Position numbers and translations under genes: made by a program | The notes under the pieces: model-generated | Database searches by the model: none | Told to the model about the DNA's origin: nothing | The model's input: only the letters and a program-made list of their open reading frames with translations | Assembly: GCF_002286785.1 (NCBI RefSeq) | Contig: NZ_MUJY01000032.1 | Span: 1-64,000 of the forward strand | Direction: 5' to 3' | Origin: Pseudomonas sp. PIC25 | GTDB taxonomy: Bacteria > Pseudomonadota > Gammaproteobacteria > Pseudomonadales > Pseudomonadaceae | DNA: 64,000 bases | In this document: positions 45,393 through 53,968 of the stretch, piece by piece | Position numbering within the stretch: the first letter of the stretch is position 1 | Layout of the letters: the number at the start of each line of letters is the position of its first letter

Positions 45393-45812
45393 ATGCGCAA
45401 ACTGACAGCATTCGCCGCCGGCCTGCTGTTTGGTCTCGGCCTGCTGCTGGCGGGCATGGCCAACCCGGCCAAGGTGCTCGGGTTTCTCGACCTGGCGGGT
45501 GCCTGGGACCCGTCCCTGGCGCTGGTGATGGTGGGTGGCATCGGTGCCGCGCTGCTGCCGTTCGCCTGGGCGCGCCGGCATGAACGCTCGCTGCTGGGTG
45601 CGCCCATACAGTTGCCGCGCAAGCGTGAGCTGGATCGCCGCCTGATCGTCGGCAGCCTCGTCTTCGGCGTCGGCTGGGGCATCGCCGGTATCTGCCCCGG
45701 CCCGGCGCTGGCGATCCTGCTCACCGGGCATTGGCAGGTGCTGCTGTTCGTTCTGGCGATGATCGCCGGGATGTTGCTGTACACCGCGCTGGAGCGACGG
45801 CGCGCCCACTGA
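45393..45812 (+). CDS. YeeE/YedE-family sulfur transporter subunit (PmpB-like)
   Basis: A 139-residue membrane protein with four TM helices. GWGIAGICPGPALAIL (about 90-105) is the second-half signature of DUF395 with its conserved Cys. It starts 2 bp after the first subunit and presumably forms a heterodimer with it. I start at ATG 45393; earlier codons read the neighbour out of frame. Confidence 0.9.
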   Translation: MRKLTAFAAGLLFGLGLLLAGMANPAKVLGFLDLAGAWDPSLALVMVGGIGAALLPFAWARRHERSLLGAPIQLPRKRELDRRLIVGSLVFGVGWGIAGICPGPALAILLTGHWQVLLFVLAMIAGMLLYTALERRRAH

Positions 45813-45826
45813 CCCTGGAGGTCATC

Positions 45827-46021
45827 ATGAAAGCCAATGTTGGAACCCTCGACCGTGGCCTGCGCATCGCCGCCGGCCTGATTCTGATCGGCCTCAGCCT
45901 GAGCGGCGTGATCGGCCTGTGGGGCTGGATCGGGGTGGTGCCGATTGCCACCGGCCTGTTCAGGTTCTGTCCCGCCTATTCGCTGCTCGGGCTGAATACC
46001 TGCCGTAACCGGCCCCACTGA
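45827..46021 (+). CDS. DUF2892 small membrane protein
   Basis: A 64-residue protein with two TM helices and the DUF2892 start MKANVGTLDRGLRIAAG, ending FCPAYSLLGLNTC. These proteins are the membrane part of YgaP-like rhodaneses and occur alone in sulfur-oxidation operons. The Cys residues in FRFCP and NTC may carry persulfide. GGAG precedes ATG 45827. Confidence 0.9.
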   Translation: MKANVGTLDRGLRIAAGLILIGLSLSGVIGLWGWIGVVPIATGLFRFCPAYSLLGLNTCRNRPH

Positions 46022-46039
46022 TCCCGACCTGCATCTACA

Positions 46040-46068
46040 CGACGACCGAGGCGTTGGCTCGGTCGTCG
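46040..46068 (+). terminator. Hairpin terminator after DUF2892 gene
   Basis: An 11-bp perfect stem (CGACGACCGAG / CTCGGTCGTCG) with loop GCGTTGG and no long T run. It splits the bigR-transport unit from the dioxygenase unit, which has its own AT-rich leader (46110-46250). Confidence 0.65.
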
Positions 46069-46270
46069 CGTCTTGCCATCCTTTCGACAGCTCTCTGCGA
46101 CTATCGTCGAATCACCATTATTTTTCTTTTGAATCAGATAGTTACTATGGCTTAGGGCGTAGGGGAAGAAGGCTCCTCTCTTATATTCTTAAAAGGTCTA
46201 AGTATAGAACCAAATAACAGTTACGCTCTTCATTAACTATCCCGTTCCGCGATTCTTGAGGATGACGAAC
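46069..46270 (+). promoter_or_regulatory. AT-rich promoter region of the persulfide dioxygenase unit
   Basis: This 202-bp AT-rich stretch lies between two GC-rich genes. TTATATTCTTA (about 46180) and TAAGTATAGAA (about 46199) form an imperfect inverted repeat with 9 of 11 pairs, a possible second regulator site. No exact BigR palindrome copy is present. The ribosome site GAGG lies at about 46258-46262. Confidence 0.4.
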
Positions 46271-47134
46271 ATGCAACCCCACGTTGAAGCCTTCTTCGAT
46301 CCGCACACCTTCACTTACAGCTATGTGGTCAGCGACCTCGCCACCGGGCGCTGCGCCATCGTCGACTCGGTGCTCGACTACGATCCGGCGGCGGGGCGCA
46401 CCTCCTTCGCCAGCGCCGATCGCCTGATCGCCTATGTCCGCGAGCAAGGGCTGACGGTCGAATGGCTGCTGGAAACCCACGTACACGCCGACCACCTGTC
46501 CGCCGCGCCCTATCTGAAGCAGGCGCTGGGCGGCCGGCTGGCTATCGGCGACCGCATCACTGTGGTCCAGGGCGTCTTCGGCAAGTTGTTCAACGTCGGC
46601 AGCGAATTCGCCACCGACGGCAGCCAGTTCGATCACCTGTTCCACGACGGCGACCGCTTCACCATCGGCACCCTCGAAGCCCGTGCCCTGCATACACCGG
46701 GCCACACCCCGGCGTGCATGACCTATGTGATCGGCGATGCCGCCTTTGTCGGCGACACCCTGTTCATGCCGGACTACGGCACCGCCCGTTGCGACTTCCC
46801 CGGTGGCGATGCGCGGGTGCTGTACCGCTCGATCCGCAAGCTGTTCGAGCTGCCCGACGATACCCGCCTGTTCATGTGCCACGACTACAAGGCGTCGGGG
46901 CGCGAAGACTTTCGCTACCAGACCAGCGTGGCCGAGGAGCGTGCGCATAACGTGCACGTCCATGAAGGCGTCAGCGAGGACGACTTCGTCGCCATGCGCA
47001 GCGCCCGCGACGCTACCCTGGGCATGCCTACGCTGATCCTGCCGTCGGTGCAGGTGAATATGTGTGCCGGTGAGCTGCCGCCCGCCGAGGGCAACGGCAC
47101 TCGCTATCTGAAAATCCCGTTGAACGTGCTCTGA
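46271..47134 (+). CDS. ETHE1/Blh-type persulfide dioxygenase (MBL fold)
   Basis: A 287-residue metallo-beta-lactamase-fold protein with HVHADH (about 70), HTPGHTPA (about 140), GDTLF (Asp) and CHDY. This iron-type site is that of sulfur dioxygenases, which oxidise glutathione persulfide to sulfite. I choose ATG 46271, 8 nt after GAGG; an ATG at 46262 is the alternative. It is followed by the DUF442-SQR fusion after 15 bp. Confidence 0.9.
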   Translation: MQPHVEAFFDPHTFTYSYVVSDLATGRCAIVDSVLDYDPAAGRTSFASADRLIAYVREQGLTVEWLLETHVHADHLSAAPYLKQALGGRLAIGDRITVVQGVFGKLFNVGSEFATDGSQFDHLFHDGDRFTIGTLEARALHTPGHTPACMTYVIGDAAFVGDTLFMPDYGTARCDFPGGDARVLYRSIRKLFELPDDTRLFMCHDYKASGREDFRYQTSVAEERAHNVHVHEGVSEDDFVAMRSARDATLGMPTLILPSVQVNMCAGELPPAEGNGTRYLKIPLNVL

Positions 47135-47149
47135 GCGGAGGTCCGCGTC

Positions 47150-48889
47150 ATGGATTCGTTGAAACGCCTCACCCCGTTCATCGCCGTTGCCGCTCAGTTA
47201 CAGCCGGCCGACATGGGCACCCTGGCTGCCGCCGGCTACCGCTGTGTGATCAACAACCGCCCCGATGGCGAAGGCGAGGGCCAGCCGACCTCCGCCGAGA
47301 TGGAAGCGGCCGCCAAGGCCAGCGGGCTGGATTACCACTATCTGCCGGTGATTTCCGGGCAGATCGGCGATGACGACGTCGCCGCTTTCACTGCGCTGCT
47401 CGACCAGGTGCGAGGGCCGGTCCTGGCGTTCTGCCGCACCGGCACTCGCTCCACCAGCCTGTGGGCGTTGAGCGAGGCGCATCACCTCGACCCCGAGACG
47501 TTGATGACGGCGGCAAAGGCTGCGGGTTACGACCTCGTCGGGCTGTTGCCGCGTCTGGAACAGCGCTGGCAGCAGGCGCCACACACCGAGGCGATCCAGC
47601 CGCCGACCCATACCGCCCGCTACGACGTCCTGGTCGTGGGCGGTGGCGCGGCGGGATGCGCCGTGACCGCCAGCCTGCTGCGGCGCGATCCCGGCCTGCG
47701 TATCGCAGTGATCGAGCCGCGCGAGCAGCACTACTACCAGCCGGGCTGGACGCTGGTTGGCGCCGGTGTGTTCGACCGTGCCCGCACCGAGCGGCCGATG
47801 TCCCGCTGCATTCCCAAGGGCGCGCAATGGGTGCGTGCGGCGGTGGCGGGTTTCGAACCTGAACAGCAGCGGGTGGTGCTGGAGGATGGCAATCGCCTGG
47901 GCTACCGGGTGCTGGTGGTCTGCCCCGGCCTGACCCTGGAATGGGGTGCCATCGAAGGCTTGCAGGAGACCCTCGGCAAGCACGGCGTGACGTCCAACTA
48001 CCAGTTCGAGCTGGCGCCTTACACCTGGCAGCAGGTGCAGGCGCTGCGCCACGGTCGGGCGTTGTTCACCCAGCCGCCCATGCCGATCAAGTGCGCCGGC
48101 GCGCCGCAGAAGGCCATGTACCTGTCCTGCGACTGGTGGCATCGCCAGGGTGTGCTGAAAGACATCGAGGTGGAGTTCTGCTCGGCGGGTGCGGTGCTGT
48201 TCGGTGTCGCCGACTTCGTGCCGCCGCTGATGCGATACGTTGAGCGCTACGGTGCGCAACTGAATTTCAACACCAACCTGGTGGCGGTCGACGGACCGGC
48301 GCACAAGGCCTGGTTCAAGCCGACCGCAGCCGAAGGCGGCGCCCTCGTCGAGAAGGACTTCGACTTCCTGCACGTGGTCCCGCCGCAACGTGCACCGGCC
48401 TTCATCCGCCAGAGCCCGCTGGCCAACGCCGACGGTTGGCTGGAGGCCGATCACGAGACCCTGCGCCATCCGCGCTACGGCAACATCTTCAGCCTCGGCG
48501 ATGTGTGCGCCGCACCCAACGCGAAGACTGCCGCGGCAGTACGCAAGCAGGCTCCGGTGGTCGCCGAGAACGTCCTGGCGGTGCTCGCCGGCCGCGGCCC
48601 GCAGGCGCTGTATGACGGTTACGGCTCATGCCCGCTGACGGTGGAGCGCGGCAAGGTGGTGCTGGCCGAGTTCGGCTACGGCGGCAAGCTGCTGCCCACC
48701 TTTCCCCTGGACCCGCGAGTTCCCCGGCGTATGGCCTGGGACCTGAAGGTGAAGGCGATGCCGAGCATCTATTTCGACCTGATGCTGCGCGGTCGCGAAT
48801 GGCTTGCCGAGCCCCATCGCCTGCCCCATGAGCCGCGTCCGGTGGAGGCGACGCCGGCCTGCGACTTCCAGCAGGAGAAGCGTGGATGA
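47150..48889 (+). CDS. DUF442 phosphatase-like domain fused to sulfide:quinone oxidoreductase
   Basis: A 579-residue fusion. Residues 1-140 form a DUF442/Blh-type phosphatase-like domain with CRTGTRS at the active-site position (near 84). Residues 155-579 form a sulfide:quinone oxidoreductase: FAD motif VLVVGGGAAGCAVTASL, IKCAGAPQKAMYLSC with its paired Cys, and FAD motif IFSLGDVCAAPNAKTAAAV. SQR oxidises H2S to sulfane sulfur at the membrane and feeds quinone. The product goes to the dioxygenase. The following gene overlaps its stop by 4 bp. Confidence 0.93.
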   Translation: MDSLKRLTPFIAVAAQLQPADMGTLAAAGYRCVINNRPDGEGEGQPTSAEMEAAAKASGLDYHYLPVISGQIGDDDVAAFTALLDQVRGPVLAFCRTGTRSTSLWALSEAHHLDPETLMTAAKAAGYDLVGLLPRLEQRWQQAPHTEAIQPPTHTARYDVLVVGGGAAGCAVTASLLRRDPGLRIAVIEPREQHYYQPGWTLVGAGVFDRARTERPMSRCIPKGAQWVRAAVAGFEPEQQRVVLEDGNRLGYRVLVVCPGLTLEWGAIEGLQETLGKHGVTSNYQFELAPYTWQQVQALRHGRALFTQPPMPIKCAGAPQKAMYLSCDWWHRQGVLKDIEVEFCSAGAVLFGVADFVPPLMRYVERYGAQLNFNTNLVAVDGPAHKAWFKPTAAEGGALVEKDFDFLHVVPPQRAPAFIRQSPLANADGWLEADHETLRHPRYGNIFSLGDVCAAPNAKTAAAVRKQAPVVAENVLAVLAGRGPQALYDGYGSCPLTVERGKVVLAEFGYGGKLLPTFPLDPRVPRRMAWDLKVKAMPSIYFDLMLRGREWLAEPHRLPHEPRPVEATPACDFQQEKRG

Positions 48890-50637
48890 AACTGCGCCGC
48901 TGGCTGCCCTGCCTCGAATGGGGGCGGCATTACGATCGCTCGATGGCTGCCCAGGATGGGCTGGCCGCGTTGATCGTGACGCTGATGTTGATCCCGCAGA
49001 GCCTGGCCTACGCCATGCTCGCCAGCCTGCCGCCGGTGGCCGGGCTCTACGCCAGCATCCTGCCCCTGCTGGCCTACGCCCTGTTCGGCTCCAGCCGTAC
49101 CCTGGCGGTGGGGCCGGTGGCGGTGGTCTCGCTGATGACCGCGGCGACGCTCGACCCGCTGTTCCCCGCCGGCAGCGCCGATTACGTCGGTGCCGCCATG
49201 CTGCTGGCGTTGCTGTCGGGGCTGCTGCTGGCCGGCATGGCGCTGCTGCGGTTGGGCTTCGTCGCCAACTTCCTCAGCCACCCGGTGATTTCCGGGTTCA
49301 TCAGCGCTTCCGGCCTGCTGATCGCCGTCGGTCAGCTCAAGCATGTCCTGGGGGTGCCGGTTGCCGGCGACACCTTGGCGCAGCTCGTGCCCGCCCTGGT
49401 GGCCAGCCTGCCGCAGACGCACCTGCCCACGCTGGCAATCGGCGCGACCAGCCTGGTGTTCCTCTGGTGGGTGCGTTCGCGTCTCAAGCCGCTGTTGGTG
49501 AAGCTCGGCCTGAGGACCGGTCTGGCCGGCAACCTGGCCAAGGCCGGGCCGGTACTGGCAATCCTGATCTCTGTACTGACGGTCTCCGCGCTGCACCTGG
49601 ATCAGGCCGGGGTGAAGGTGGTGGGGGCGATTCCCCAAGGCTTGCCGGGGCTGGCGTTACCGACGCTGGACCTGTCGCTGGCGCTGCAACTGTTGCCGGC
49701 GGCTTTGCTGATCAGCCTGGTCGGCTTCGTCGAATCGGTGTCGGTGGCGCAGACCCTGGCCGCCAAGCGCCGCGAACGCATCGAACCGGACAGCGAACTG
49801 CTCGGCCTCGGTACGGCCAACCTGGCGGCGGCGGTGAGCGGCGGCTTTCCGGTCACCGGTGGCTTCGCCCGTTCAGTGGTGAATTTCGACGCCGGGGCGA
49901 GGACGCCCATGGCCGGTGTGCTCACAGCCGTGGGGATCGCCGTCACCGTGCTGCTGTTCACTCCGCTGTTCCACAACTTGCCCCAGGCGGTGCTGGCGGC
50001 GACCATCATCGTCGCCGTGCTCAGCTTGGTGGACCTCGGCGCGCTGCGCCGCACCTGGCGCTTCTCCCGGCAGGACGGCGCGGCCCAGTTCGCCACGTTG
50101 GCCGGGGTGCTGCTGCTGGGTGTCGAAACGGGCATCCTGATCGGCGTCGGGCTGTCGTTACTGCTGTTCCTCTGGCGAACCAGCCGCCCGCACATGGCGG
50201 TGGTCGGCCAACTGCCGGGCAGCGAGCATTTCCGCAATGTCGAGCGTTTCGATGTGGTGGAAAGCCCCGGCGTGCTGTCGCTGCGGGTGGACGAGAGCCT
50301 GTATTTCCCCAATGCGCGCTATTTGGAGGAACGCATCGCCGCCCTGGTGGCGGCGCGGCCGCAGGTGCGTCATCTGGTGCTGATGTGCTCCGGAGTCAAC
50401 CTGATCGATGCCAGCGCCCTGGACAGCCTGGAGGCCATCGTCGAACGCCTGCATGCCGCCGGGGTGCAACTGCACCTGTCGGAAGTGAAGGGCCCGGTGA
50501 TGGACCAGCTCAGGCGCTCGGACTTTCTCGAACGCTTCGGCGGGCGCGTATTCGTCAGCCAGTACGAAGCGCTCTGCGCACTGGACCCGCTCAGCGTGGC
50601 GCGGGCGAGCCGCCGGACGCCGCTCGCCCGTTCCTGA
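48886..50637 (+). CDS. SulP-family anion transporter with STAS domain
   Basis: A 583-residue transporter with about ten TM helices. SLAYAMLASLPPVAGLYASI and PVTGGFARSVVNFDAGARTP are SulP hallmarks. The C-terminal STAS domain (about 455-560) has LMCSGVNLIDASALDSLEAI. It overlaps the SQR gene by 4 bp and probably exports or imports sulfate or sulfite produced by sulfide oxidation. Confidence 0.95.
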   Translation: MKLRRWLPCLEWGRHYDRSMAAQDGLAALIVTLMLIPQSLAYAMLASLPPVAGLYASILPLLAYALFGSSRTLAVGPVAVVSLMTAATLDPLFPAGSADYVGAAMLLALLSGLLLAGMALLRLGFVANFLSHPVISGFISASGLLIAVGQLKHVLGVPVAGDTLAQLVPALVASLPQTHLPTLAIGATSLVFLWWVRSRLKPLLVKLGLRTGLAGNLAKAGPVLAILISVLTVSALHLDQAGVKVVGAIPQGLPGLALPTLDLSLALQLLPAALLISLVGFVESVSVAQTLAAKRRERIEPDSELLGLGTANLAAAVSGGFPVTGGFARSVVNFDAGARTPMAGVLTAVGIAVTVLLFTPLFHNLPQAVLAATIIVAVLSLVDLGALRRTWRFSRQDGAAQFATLAGVLLLGVETGILIGVGLSLLLFLWRTSRPHMAVVGQLPGSEHFRNVERFDVVESPGVLSLRVDESLYFPNARYLEERIAALVAARPQVRHLVLMCSGVNLIDASALDSLEAIVERLHAAGVQLHLSEVKGPVMDQLRRSDFLERFGGRVFVSQYEALCALDPLSVARASRRTPLARS

Positions 50638-50757
50638 CGCGCCGTCGTCCGGATCAACCGTTGATCGGCACGCTTCGCTGGCGCGCAGGCTGACCGGAAC
50701 TTCATGCGCTGTAATTCATCTGATGAGTGCTCGCCATCCGGCGGGCTTCATTGTGCC

Positions 50758-50776
50758 CGTATGCCTGCGGCATACG
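50758..50776. repeat. Short hairpin before the diguanylate cyclase gene
   Basis: CGTATGCC-TGC-GGCATACG is a perfect 8-bp dyad in the 173-bp gap between the SulP transporter and the diguanylate cyclase. No T tract follows. It could be an operator or a weak terminator. Confidence 0.4.
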
Positions 50777-50810
50777 TCAGGAATAGCCCTCCAGTTTTGG
50801 GTCGTGCTAG

Positions 50811-51803
50811 ATGGATAGCAAAAACGAGCTTCCCGTTTCAGAAATCGCCGAGCTGCCGGCTCCCGCCGAGACGCTGCTCGCGCTGATGCATGCGCGTGCC
50901 GAAGTGGCACGGCTGAGCGAGCGCGAACAACTGTTCAGTTCGCTGCTGGCCAGCGTGAATGCCGTGCTCTGGGCCTTCGACTGGGAAGCCAGGAAGATGA
51001 TCTACGTCAGCCCGGCCTACGAGCGCATCTTCGGCCGCTCCGCCGCGCTGCTGCTCGCCGACTATGGCGAATGGCTCAACAGCATCTATCCGGACGACCT
51101 CGATTACGCCGAGCAGAGCCTCGCCGAAGTGATCGAGAAAGGCGCCATCGAGGTCCGCGAGTACCGGATCATCCGTGCCGACGGGCAGATCCGCTGGCTC
51201 AGCGACAAGTGCTTCGTCAGCCAGCGCGGCGAGACCGGCAAGCCGCCGATCGTGGTGGGCATCGCCGAAGACATCACCGAGAAGAAACAACTGGAAGGCG
51301 AACTCCATCGCCTCGCCACCACCGACGTGCTGACCCAGAGCAGCAACCGCCGGCACTTCTTCGAATGCGCCCAGCGCGAATTCGAACTGGCGCGGCAGTA
51401 CGGCAACCCGCTGGCGTTCCTCTTGCTGGACATCGATGACTTCAAGCGGATCAACGACACCCATGGCCACCAGACCGGCGACCTGGTTTTGCAGCGCGTC
51501 GCCCAATGCGGCGCCGGCGCCCTGCGACGGGGCGACCTGTTCGGGCGGATCGGTGGCGAAGAGTTCGCCGCGGTCTTCCCCGGTTGCGCCCCGGAACTGG
51601 CGCAACAGATCGCCGAGCGTCTACAGCGGGAAATCCAGCGCCTGGTCATCCATGTCGACGGCGAGTCGTTCGGCGTCACAGTGAGCCAGGGGCTGACCTG
51701 CCTCGGCCCGAAGGACACCAGCCTCAGCGCCCTGTTCGCCCGTGCAGACGCAGCTATGTACCAAGCCAAGCGCCAAGGCAAGAACCAGATCGTTCTGGCC
51801 TGA
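50811..51803 (+). CDS. PAS-GGDEF diguanylate cyclase
   Basis: A 330-residue soluble protein. An N-terminal coil, a PAS domain with PAC (about 45-155: NAVLWAFDWEARKMIYVS, IVVGIAEDITEKKQLEGEL), and a GGDEF domain with RIGGEEFAAVFPG (near 242) and DIDDFKRINDTHGHQTGD. The active site is intact, so it should make c-di-GMP. The inhibitory RxxD site is not clear. Corresponds to PA0290, next to oprE in P. aeruginosa; here the hydrolase and AAA+ genes intervene. Confidence 0.93.
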   Translation: MDSKNELPVSEIAELPAPAETLLALMHARAEVARLSEREQLFSSLLASVNAVLWAFDWEARKMIYVSPAYERIFGRSAALLLADYGEWLNSIYPDDLDYAEQSLAEVIEKGAIEVREYRIIRADGQIRWLSDKCFVSQRGETGKPPIVVGIAEDITEKKQLEGELHRLATTDVLTQSSNRRHFFECAQREFELARQYGNPLAFLLLDIDDFKRINDTHGHQTGDLVLQRVAQCGAGALRRGDLFGRIGGEEFAAVFPGCAPELAQQIAERLQREIQRLVIHVDGESFGVTVSQGLTCLGPKDTSLSALFARADAAMYQAKRQGKNQIVLA

Positions 51804-51807
51804 ATCG

Positions 51808-51842
51808 AAGGGCGTGCCGGTAATGTGGTGCGCCCTTTTCTT
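51808..51842 (+). terminator. Terminator of the diguanylate cyclase gene
   Basis: AAGGGCG pairs with CGCCCTT around a 16-nt loop and continues TTTCTT. It ends 3-35 bp after the stop and precedes the inverted repeat. Confidence 0.7.
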
Positions 51843-51844
51843 AA

Positions 51845-51878
51845 TTAAGGAATAAGTAAATAATTTCTTATTCCTTAA
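51845..51878. promoter_or_regulatory. 34-bp AT-rich inverted repeat upstream of the hydrolase/AAA+ pair
   Basis: TTAAGGAATAAG and CTTATTCCTTAA are perfect 12-bp arms with a 10-nt spacer TAAATAATTT. The right arm overlaps the -35 region of a promoter whose -10 is TATACT (51898-51903), so a bound regulator would affect transcription of the hydrolase gene at 51934. The GGAATAA word also occurs in the oscA/metQ divergent region. A CysB-type sulfur-starvation site is a fair guess, unproven. Confidence 0.55.
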
Positions 51879-51933
51879 CTCATATAAGGTGTCTTCCTAT
51901 ACTGCCTGCTCGTGAACAGCAGGAGGCAGCGCC

Positions 51934-52515
51934 ATGCGCAGCGAACCCATCCGCTATCTGATCGTGCCGGGCTGGCAAGGCTCCGCCGACGGCCATTGGC
52001 AAAGCCACTGGCAACGCAGCCTGCCGAACAGCGCCCGGGTGGAGCAGGCCGATTGGATGTTGCCGCGTCGTGCCGACTGGGTCGCCGAGCTGGAGCGCTC
52101 GGTGACGGCGGACGCCCGGCCGGTGGTGCTGATTGCCCATAGCCTCGGTTGTGTCACCGTGGCCCACTGGGCGGCCCAGGCGCCGACAGCATCGTTGAGT
52201 CGTGTGCGCGGCGCGCTGCTGGTGGCTCCGGCCGACGTAGAGCGGGTGGGTTGCCCTGAACCGTTGCGTAACTTCGCCCCCATCCCCCGCGGCCCGCTGC
52301 CGTTCCCGAGCCAACTGGTCGGCTCGGACAACGATGCGGCGGCCAGCGCGGTCCGGGCGCTGGAAATGGCGTGCGATTGGGGCGCGGAAGCGGCGATCCT
52401 GTCCGGCGCCGGCCACATCAATGTGAAGTCCGGCCACCGTCGTTGGGAGCAGGGGTTCGGCTATCACTATCGCCTGCAGAACCGCATCGAACAACTGGAG
52501 CGGCGCCGAGCCTGA
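51934..52515 (+). CDS. RBBP9/YdeN-family serine hydrolase
   Basis: A 193-residue alpha/beta hydrolase. The nucleophile Ser is in IAHSLGC (near 70), the Asp in VGSDND (near 131) and the His in SGAGHINV (near 162). RBBP9-like proteins are serine hydrolases of unclear substrate. GGAGG precedes ATG 51934. It forms an operon with the AAA+ gene 10 bp later; I recall such a pairing near sulfur-starvation genes in Pseudomonas. Confidence 0.9.
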   Translation: MRSEPIRYLIVPGWQGSADGHWQSHWQRSLPNSARVEQADWMLPRRADWVAELERSVTADARPVVLIAHSLGCVTVAHWAAQAPTASLSRVRGALLVAPADVERVGCPEPLRNFAPIPRGPLPFPSQLVGSDNDAAASAVRALEMACDWGAEAAILSGAGHINVKSGHRRWEQGFGYHYRLQNRIEQLERRRA

Positions 52516-52525
52516 CTGGATTGCC

Positions 52526-53443
52526 ATGACGTTTTCCGCTCCTCCCGCCTTGCTGACGCTGTCCGACGCGGACCGCAGCCCGCTGAGTATCCGGGCGCGC
52601 GCCCTGGTGTTCGCCGACCCCACCTCCCAACGGTTGCGCGCCGAGGTCGAACGGCTGGCGGCGAGCGCGCTGCCGGTGCTGATCCAGGGCGAGACCGGTA
52701 GCGGCAAGGAGCTGCTGGCGCGCCACATCCATCGCAGCAGCGACCGCCAGGGGCTGTTCGTCGCTGTGAATTGCGGCGCATTGAGCCCGAAGCACGCCGA
52801 GGCCGAGCTGTTCGGCCATGCTGCCGGAGCCCGTGCCGGAACGGCCGGGCGTGCCGGCTGGTTCGGCTCGGCGAATGGCGGCAGTCTCTACCTCGACGAG
52901 ATCGGTGACCTGCCGCTCTCTCTGCAGGCCAAACTGCTGGCCGCCCTGGAGAATCGCGAGGTGATGCGAGTCGGCGCGCAGCGGCCGAATCCGCTCGATG
53001 TCCGCTTGCTGGCCGCGACCAGTATCGATTTGGTGCGAGCGGTGGAGGCCGGCACCTTCGACGAGCGTCTTTATCTCTACCTGAGCGAAGGCCGGCTGAA
53101 TTGGCCACCGTTGCGCGAGCGGGTCGGCGACATCCTGCCCCTGGCCGAATACTTCCTCGGTATCTACGCCCAGCGGCTGGGCCTGTCGCCGCCGTTGCTC
53201 AGCCCCGAGGCCCAGCGGCAACTCGAAGGGTACATCTGGCCTGGCAATACCCGGGAGCTGGAAAATGTCATCCACTTCGCGCTGCTGGTCAGCAAGGGTG
53301 GGGATATCCAGCCGGAGCATCTCGGCCCGGCAAACCCCATGGCACTCATCGAGCGGCAGCTCGAACGGCTGCTGGCATCGCCCAGTCTTCGGGAGCCATT
53401 GCGGGAGATCCTGGCGTGCTCCGGGGCCGTGCCTGATCGCTGA
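52526..53443 (+). CDS. Reduced sigma-54-type AAA+ protein lacking GAFTGA and HTH
   Basis: A 305-residue protein consisting of little more than the AAA+ domain of enhancer-binding proteins. Walker A GETGSGKELLARHI, Walker B GGSLYLDEIGDLP and the sensor region WPGNTRELENV are intact. The GAFTGA loop that contacts sigma-54 is replaced by GARAGT in ELFGHAAGARAGT, and no C-terminal Fis-type HTH is present; the chain ends ILACSGAVPDR. No N-terminal sensor domain precedes it. It recalls the SfnR-type sulfur-starvation regulators. It may regulate through protein contacts or be a non-activating ATPase. Confidence 0.85.
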   Translation: MTFSAPPALLTLSDADRSPLSIRARALVFADPTSQRLRAEVERLAASALPVLIQGETGSGKELLARHIHRSSDRQGLFVAVNCGALSPKHAEAELFGHAAGARAGTAGRAGWFGSANGGSLYLDEIGDLPLSLQAKLLAALENREVMRVGAQRPNPLDVRLLAATSIDLVRAVEAGTFDERLYLYLSEGRLNWPPLRERVGDILPLAEYFLGIYAQRLGLSPPLLSPEAQRQLEGYIWPGNTRELENVIHFALLVSKGGDIQPEHLGPANPMALIERQLERLLASPSLREPLREILACSGAVPDR

Positions 53444-53968
53444 AAGCCACCTGGCGTCGGCGTTTCGTGACATGGACCAAATTTTATTGGTCAGCCGAGT
53501 GGGGAGCTGAAGGTCGGCCTACGACTGTGATTGGCGGAAACCCGCCAAATTTATTATCAGCGTGGGCGGAAATTTGCCTATGGGTGCGCGGAAACACATC
53601 CGTAAATACTTTGAAATACCTCTGAAACAAGCGTGGCAGGGGTGATCGTAATGACTGGCACAATATCTGCCTTGGCTCGACCATCTCGATGATGCCATGT
53701 AAGGCCACTATAAAAAGATGAGAGAGCAGCCGATGAAACACTGCCGATATCCGGTGTTCGCCGTAACGCCCGTCTTCCCGTCCGCGGCCTTCGTCCGTCC
53801 ACGGATCGAATACTCCTAGTTTTCCAACCGCATGCCTTGTACGCGACGGACCTTGTCCGCTCGTGCGACGGCGTGCGGTTTGTCGGATCCGGTCCCGGGG
53901 CTGCCGCTTCTCCCGTGAAGTTTCCCCGGACCGTTTTGCCCAACCGTAAACACACTGGAGAAACCATA
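53444..53968 (+). promoter_or_regulatory. oprE upstream region: phased GCGGAAA repeats and sigma-54-type promoter
   Basis: The 525-bp gap has no gene. GCGGAAA occurs at 53534, 53566 and 53588, 32 and 22 bp apart, close to three and two helical turns. TTGGCGG and CCGCCAA also form a dyad at 53531-53548. Next, GG at 53657-53658 and GC at 53669-53670 are 10 bp apart in TGGCAC-N8-GC, a -24/-12 promoter. The oprE ATG at 53969 is about 290 bp further on, so the leader is long. Confidence 0.55.
53656..53670 (+). promoter_or_regulatory. Sigma-54 (-24/-12) promoter of oprE
   Basis: TGGCACAATATCTGC has GG and GC ten bases apart, matching the invariant dinucleotides of the RpoN consensus, with TGGCAC identical at -24. 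RpoN-dependent expression of P. aeruginosa oprE under low oxygen has been reported, from memory. The start site would be near 53682. Confidence 0.55.
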
